The notes under the pieces are model-generated. The model was not told the DNA's origin. It did not search any database and saw only the letters and a list, made by a program, of their open reading frames with translations. From contig JAOASF010000205.1 of assembly GCA_025210175.1 (NCBI GenBank), positions 1-37,637 of the forward strand: DNA of 37,637 nt, in the 5' to 3' direction. The stretch comes from Crocinitomicaceae bacterium (GTDB lineage: Bacteria > Bacteroidota > Bacteroidia > Flavobacteriales_D > Crocinitomicaceae). A program made the position numbers and the translations under genes. Of the stretch, positions 34,229-37,637 are shown piece by piece; within the stretch, counting starts at the first letter, position 1; every line of letters begins with the position of its first letter.

Positions 34229-35451
34229 GGCATTGAAGAACTATGATTCGAAAAAATGGTTACCAACAAAAATTGAAGTACAAAGGTAATGGTCGTTGCA
34301 ATCGCAGCACCTTCAATTCCGCGGATGGGAATCAAAAAATAATTCAATACTACATTCGCAATCAAGGTAAGAACGGTAACCAAACTAATGGTCATGGTTT
34401 TTTCTTGGTAAAAAAGATAATTCACCATCATCTTGTACATACCGTTAAAAAGGAATCCTGCCGAAAGCCAAATGATCAATTCTTGTCCACCCGCAAAACT
34501 CTTTCCCAATAGCTGGAAGATAAGAGGAGACACCACCACAAGAAGTAGGCACATCACCGCAGAGGCCAAGTAATAGAGATAAGTGATTTTCACAATCTTC
34601 AATTTGGTAGGAGGTTCCGGATTTTCTAGAGCCTGGTAAAACCATGGTACCCAGGCTTGGTTGAAGGAATTTTGTACCAAACCTAAGATCAAACCAACTT
34701 GAAAAGCAACACTGTAAACCCCATTTGCTTCAATGCCAATTAGATTGGTTATCATGAGTTTATCTGAATAAACCAACATCGATGCACTTACGGTATGAGG
34801 AATGAGGGGCAAGCCAAAGCGCATGTAGTGCTGAAAATGTTCCTTGCTCCATTGCAGGCCGATGTAGTTCAACTTCTTTAAGTATACCAAGGAAGGAAGC
34901 AATGCGATGAGACCTGCTAAAATGATAGCATAAATGCGTCCTCCCACTCCAAATTGAAAAGGAATAATAAACAGGAGTGTTAGAATAATTTCGAACAAAG
35001 TTCTCCCTATTCTAAAAACAGCGAAGTGATACGATTTCTGAATATTTCTCCAGTAGGCCAAAAGAATTTCAGAAACATTAAAACTCACCAAGTACAATAC
35101 GACCAAGTGCAAATATTCTGCTGGAACTTGGGTAAGAACCACTATTTGCTTTTCGAATAATAGAATAAGGAACTGTAGGATTACCCCGAGCAGAAATTGA
35201 AAGCTAATTCCCGTTTGCGAATAGGTTTCAATGTCGATATCCTTTTTAAAATATTGCCTGGAATAAGCCGAGACAAAATTGATACCTACCACCGGTAGCA
35301 ACAAGTTGATCAACCCATTGAAGTTTGATAAAACACCATATTCGCCTTGGGTTAAATACTGAGTTAAAAAGGGCAATAAAATAAACGGAAGCGCCACGCT
35401 GAGGAGGTTCGTTCCCGTATATACAATAAAGCCTTTTCTTAACGCACTCAT
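34201..35451 (-). CDS. Wzx-type polysaccharide flippase
   Basis: A 416-residue MATE/MOP-superfamily protein with about twelve TM segments and no soluble domain. The start LRKGFIVYTGTNLLSVALPF and the segment YLTQGEYGVLSNFNGLINLL are typical of Wzx-like flippases, which move undecaprenyl-diphosphate-linked repeat units across the inner membrane. Charged residues in the membrane core (GFLFNGMYKMM region and YSDKLMI) fit a substrate path. It begins with a 4 nt overlap on the upstream gene and ends overlapping the polymerase-like gene, in a genuine translationally coupled series. Confidence 0.9.
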   Translation of the reverse strand: MSALRKGFIVYTGTNLLSVALPFILLPFLTQYLTQGEYGVLSNFNGLINLLLPVVGINFVSAYSRQYFKKDIDIETYSQTGISFQFLLGVILQFLILLFEKQIVVLTQVPAEYLHLVVLYLVSFNVSEILLAYWRNIQKSYHFAVFRIGRTLFEIILTLLFIIPFQFGVGGRIYAIILAGLIALLPSLVYLKKLNYIGLQWSKEHFQHYMRFGLPLIPHTVSASMLVYSDKLMITNLIGIEANGVYSVAFQVGLILGLVQNSFNQAWVPWFYQALENPEPPTKLKIVKITYLYYLASAVMCLLLVVVSPLIFQLLGKSFAGGQELIIWLSAGFLFNGMYKMMVNYLFYQEKTMTISLVTVLTLIANVVLNYFLIPIRGIEGAAIATTITFVLQFLLVTIFSNHSSSMPWLYFLGKK

Positions 35452-36812
35452 ACAATATCGCTTAGAAAGTTCGCCAAGTTCCTTTGATAATCCTTTGAAA
35501 AGTTTCGGGTATTCTCCTCTTTGGTGCGTTCGGAATTGAGCGCTGGAAAATTGTTGAGCTTTTCATTCAACTCCTCCAAGTCATCTGCATATTGGTTATA
35601 GGGCCCCGATTTTATTTTCGCTGAATAATAATCCTTTGCCTTGTTGTTCAAATTGTACAACAAATTTCCAACTCCCAAAGTATTGGCTTCCAATGCACAG
35701 GAGCTATAGGCAGTGAGATGAACATCGGCTTGAGAAATGAGTTCATAAATGTTTAACTCCTCTTCAAAAAATGCATTATTCGGAAGGGGTGGGAATTGCT
35801 CGTAGTATTCCCTTGGCAATCTCCGTCTTTTGAACACAAATTTCCATTCCCCATTTAATTCTGCTAAGCGAAGAAAGGTTTGATAGGCCACAATTCCCGT
35901 TTCACAGTCTTGTAGACTTATCGCCACCGTTTTGATTGAATCCTCTTTTCTATGAGCCGAACTTTCAAAATAAGTAAGGATGTAACTCCCCAATAAATAG
36001 GGTTTTAAGTAACTCGAAATGACCTGCTTTTCAAAAAAATCAAGGTCTGATTCTCCATAGACCAAAATGGAGTCAGGGAAAAAATTAACAGCAGGTTGGC
36101 GCGAAAAATAATAGCCGTAATGCTGTTCATTGATTACACCATGTTGGTGCTCTATGACTTTTATTCCCCGTTGACGTGCAGCCATGATCAAGCCCACATT
36201 CGTGTAATAAACCGTCAAAAAAATTTGCGAAACATTCTTTTTAAGTCTCAAAAACCAGAGAAAAACCAAGTATTGCGCCAGTCCTTTTCTGATCAAATGT
36301 TTGGCTTCAAAATTGAGTTTATTCGTCTCCATGAATTCGTTCATTTTCAGGACAAATTCCTCTGGATATTTCGGTCGAATCAGCTTAGTAAGAATCACTT
36401 CAAGTAGAAAAAACACAGAACGAGAGCACACTCTTTTATTCACATACTGTGCTTTGGAGAAGTGATTGCCGGGAATTTTTGTCTCGATCACGACGGCTCT
36501 TTTTCCCAGCTTTTGTTCGATCGGATGAAATGTTTTATCGATCACCCCTTCCTTTACCATCCTCCTTTCTAAGGAGTTGGAAAAAATTAGGGTATCGCAC
36601 TTACTGAACAAGAGTGCTATGCCCGAGAAGAGCTGTTTCAATTGAAAACGGATGCTTTTGGAACCCGATTCCGGTTTTGCGCCAAGTTGTATCCCTGAAA
36701 AAATATAGGGTTTTATAAAGCTATATGCGTCAAATGTTTGGCCATTGAATTCAAAACAGCCTTCCTGAGCTTCGAAACTCTGTTCTAAATCAACGATTCT
36801 CTTTTTTAGCAT
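35448..36812 (-). CDS. Unrecognised glycosyltransferase-like protein of the polysaccharide locus
   Basis: A 454-residue soluble protein that I cannot place in a named family. The middle contains VIEHQHGVINEQHYGY followed by a probable Rossmann start (SILVYGES), and the C-terminal half has ISQADVHLTAYSSCALEANTLGVG, a layout shared with GT-B enzymes such as polysialyl- or CDP-glycerol transferases, where an S/T-S-C-x-E loop binds the nucleotide or acceptor phosphate. No TM segment or signal peptide, so it acts in the cytosol. Its place between the partial polymerase-like gene (23 nt overlap) and the flippase (4 nt overlap) supports a role in glycan assembly. The transferase call is inference. 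Confidence 0.65.
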   Translation of the reverse strand: MLKKRIVDLEQSFEAQEGCFEFNGQTFDAYSFIKPYIFSGIQLGAKPESGSKSIRFQLKQLFSGIALLFSKCDTLIFSNSLERRMVKEGVIDKTFHPIEQKLGKRAVVIETKIPGNHFSKAQYVNKRVCSRSVFFLLEVILTKLIRPKYPEEFVLKMNEFMETNKLNFEAKHLIRKGLAQYLVFLWFLRLKKNVSQIFLTVYYTNVGLIMAARQRGIKVIEHQHGVINEQHYGYYFSRQPAVNFFPDSILVYGESDLDFFEKQVISSYLKPYLLGSYILTYFESSAHRKEDSIKTVAISLQDCETGIVAYQTFLRLAELNGEWKFVFKRRRLPREYYEQFPPLPNNAFFEEELNIYELISQADVHLTAYSSCALEANTLGVGNLLYNLNNKAKDYYSAKIKSGPYNQYADDLEELNEKLNNFPALNSERTKEENTRNFSKDYQRNLANFLSDIV

Positions 36813-37637
36813 AAAATTTCCAAGAATAACTTTCCCTAAAAAATAATAAGGAGAAGAAAATGATGTCTAAAAAGGAGATGTTCCAAAAAATACCAAATTG
36901 TCCAAAGGAGTAAAGACTGATAAGGCCAAGAATTACCATGCTTTTGAAACTCAAACCTAGTAGGATGACCAATAGCATCATGCCAAAAAGAATCAATCCA
37001 TGCGTGGCCGCAAATTCCAAAAAGGAATTATGGACATGAACTCTGTCTTCGTAGAGGTAACGTTTGGAGTGATTTCCTGTCAATTTGTGTTCGGTTATAA
37101 AAGTATAAGCACCAGCCCAGTATTCCCTTCTACCTGACATATCCAAATTTCCAACGCCCAGTGAATTCAAAAAACCCTGTTCCTCTTCTGTTAAATCAGT
37201 CGCGCGAGGGATTAAATCATGCCTCGTAAACTGCTCCCTCCAAAATGGAAAGAAGACCAAAAAGGAGAGTACAACGATTAAGGATCCTCTGAGGAGAGGG
37301 TATTTTAATTTGCTCCACCCTTTGTGAGACAAGTATCGATACGCAACCTGTGCCAAATAGATGACAATGGCCAGCAAAAAAACTATGGTTGAAGTCCTTC
37401 CAAAGGTGATTACCACACCCAAAACCATGATGGGAAAGAGGATCCACAATTGCTTCTTTTTGAAGCCCATTTTGATAAAAAGAAGAAGGAGAACCCCAAT
37501 AAGTGATTTTTGCGCTAAATAGCTTGAGTTGTCACTTATCCCAAAAACTCTTGTGTGATACAGCGAATCGTAATTGATAAAATGGTAAAAATACTTGGAC
37601 GAGGTATCGAAGGTGTTGAGCCCGATACAGTATTGAA
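36790..37637 (-). CDS. O-antigen polymerase/ligase-like membrane protein, 5' end outside window
   Basis: At least 282 codons; an in-frame ATG lies at 37470, but the frame stays open with no stop to the window edge (upstream residues include FGISDNSSYLAQKSLIGVLL), so the gene starts beyond 37637. The visible part has six or more TM segments, ITFGRTSTIVFLLAIVIYL, a periplasmic loop with DMSGRREYWAGAYTFI, and RVHVHNSFLEFAATHGLILFG, the Wzy_C/O-antigen ligase signature. It is the second such protein of the locus. It ends overlapping the next gene by 23 nt. Confidence 0.85.
   Translation of the reverse strand, partial: QYCIGLNTFDTSSKYFYHFINYDSLYHTRVFGISDNSSYLAQKSLIGVLLLLFIKMGFKKKQLWILFPIMVLGVVITFGRTSTIVFLLAIVIYLAQVAYRYLSHKGWSKLKYPLLRGSLIVVLSFLVFFPFWREQFTRHDLIPRATDLTEEEQGFLNSLGVGNLDMSGRREYWAGAYTFITEHKLTGNHSKRYLYEDRVHVHNSFLEFAATHGLILFGMMLLVILLGLSFKSMVILGLISLYSFGQFGIFWNISFLDIIFFSLLFFRESYSWKFYAKKENR

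Noticed and set aside
36790-37470. Treating the ATG at 37470 as the start of the last gene
   Set aside because: The frame is open to the window edge with hydrophobic coding sequence, and 226 residues would be too short for this family.

Overview
The window looks like a chromosomal segment of a Bacteroidota bacterium, most likely of the order Flavobacteriales. The evidence is: a C-terminal type IX secretion (T9SS) sorting domain at 19997; an S46 dipeptidyl-peptidase; SiaB/SiaC-family proteins; several start-proximal TAnnTTTG elements (the Bacteroidota -7 promoter signature) instead of strong Shine-Dalgarno sites; and moderate to low GC with dense, tightly packed genes. The genus is not resolved. 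No tRNA, rRNA, CRISPR array, insertion sequence or prophage gene was seen, and no gene-free stretch exceeds 300 bases.

Layout. 1-5.5 kb: a rightward terminator for a gene outside the window, then a leftward pair (six-TM potassium channel with a zinc ribbon, polytopic glycosyltransferase), a rightward exported protein, and a leftward ClC transporter with CBS domains. 5.6-10.7 kb: leftward housekeeping genes ahcY and hemH, a binding-protein fold without a signal peptide, and an MsbA-like ABC exporter; the last three genes are closely spaced with the exporter first. 10.8-12.1 kb: rightward membrane protein and YjjG-type HAD phosphatase. 12.1-15.0 kb: leftward OsmC, rlmB, GT39-like glycosyltransferase. 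15.1-21.5 kb: rightward exported protein, lipA, a 1030-residue T9SS-exported beta-propeller protein, and lpdA; lipA makes the lipoyl cofactor that LpdA reoxidises. 21.5-25.6 kb: leftward secreted VWD-domain protein and a DPP11-like peptidase. 25.7-29.4 kb: rightward membrane protein; a leftward siaB-like/siaC-like/coaE operon; a rightward methyltransferase and a ZIP metal transporter gene interrupted by two consecutive in-frame TAG codons.

29.4-37.6 kb: a leftward surface-polysaccharide locus whose genes mostly overlap at their ends. In transcription order: an O-antigen polymerase/ligase-like gene cut by the window edge, an unrecognised GT-B-like protein, a Wzx-type flippase, a second O-antigen polymerase/ligase-like protein, a GT2 glycosyltransferase, a DegT-family sugar aminotransferase, a PglC-type initiating phosphoglycosyltransferase and an SGNH hydrolase. 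This is the set expected for lipid-linked repeat-unit assembly (initiation, elongation, flipping, polymerisation or ligation, tailoring), with part of the locus outside the window.

The points most worth a second look are the double-amber ZIP gene, the SiaB/SiaC switch without visible SiaA or SiaD partners, the secreted VWD protein with a basic proline-rich tail, the cytosolic binding-protein fold between an ABC exporter and ferrochelatase, and promoters so close to start codons that several mRNAs are predicted to be nearly leaderless.
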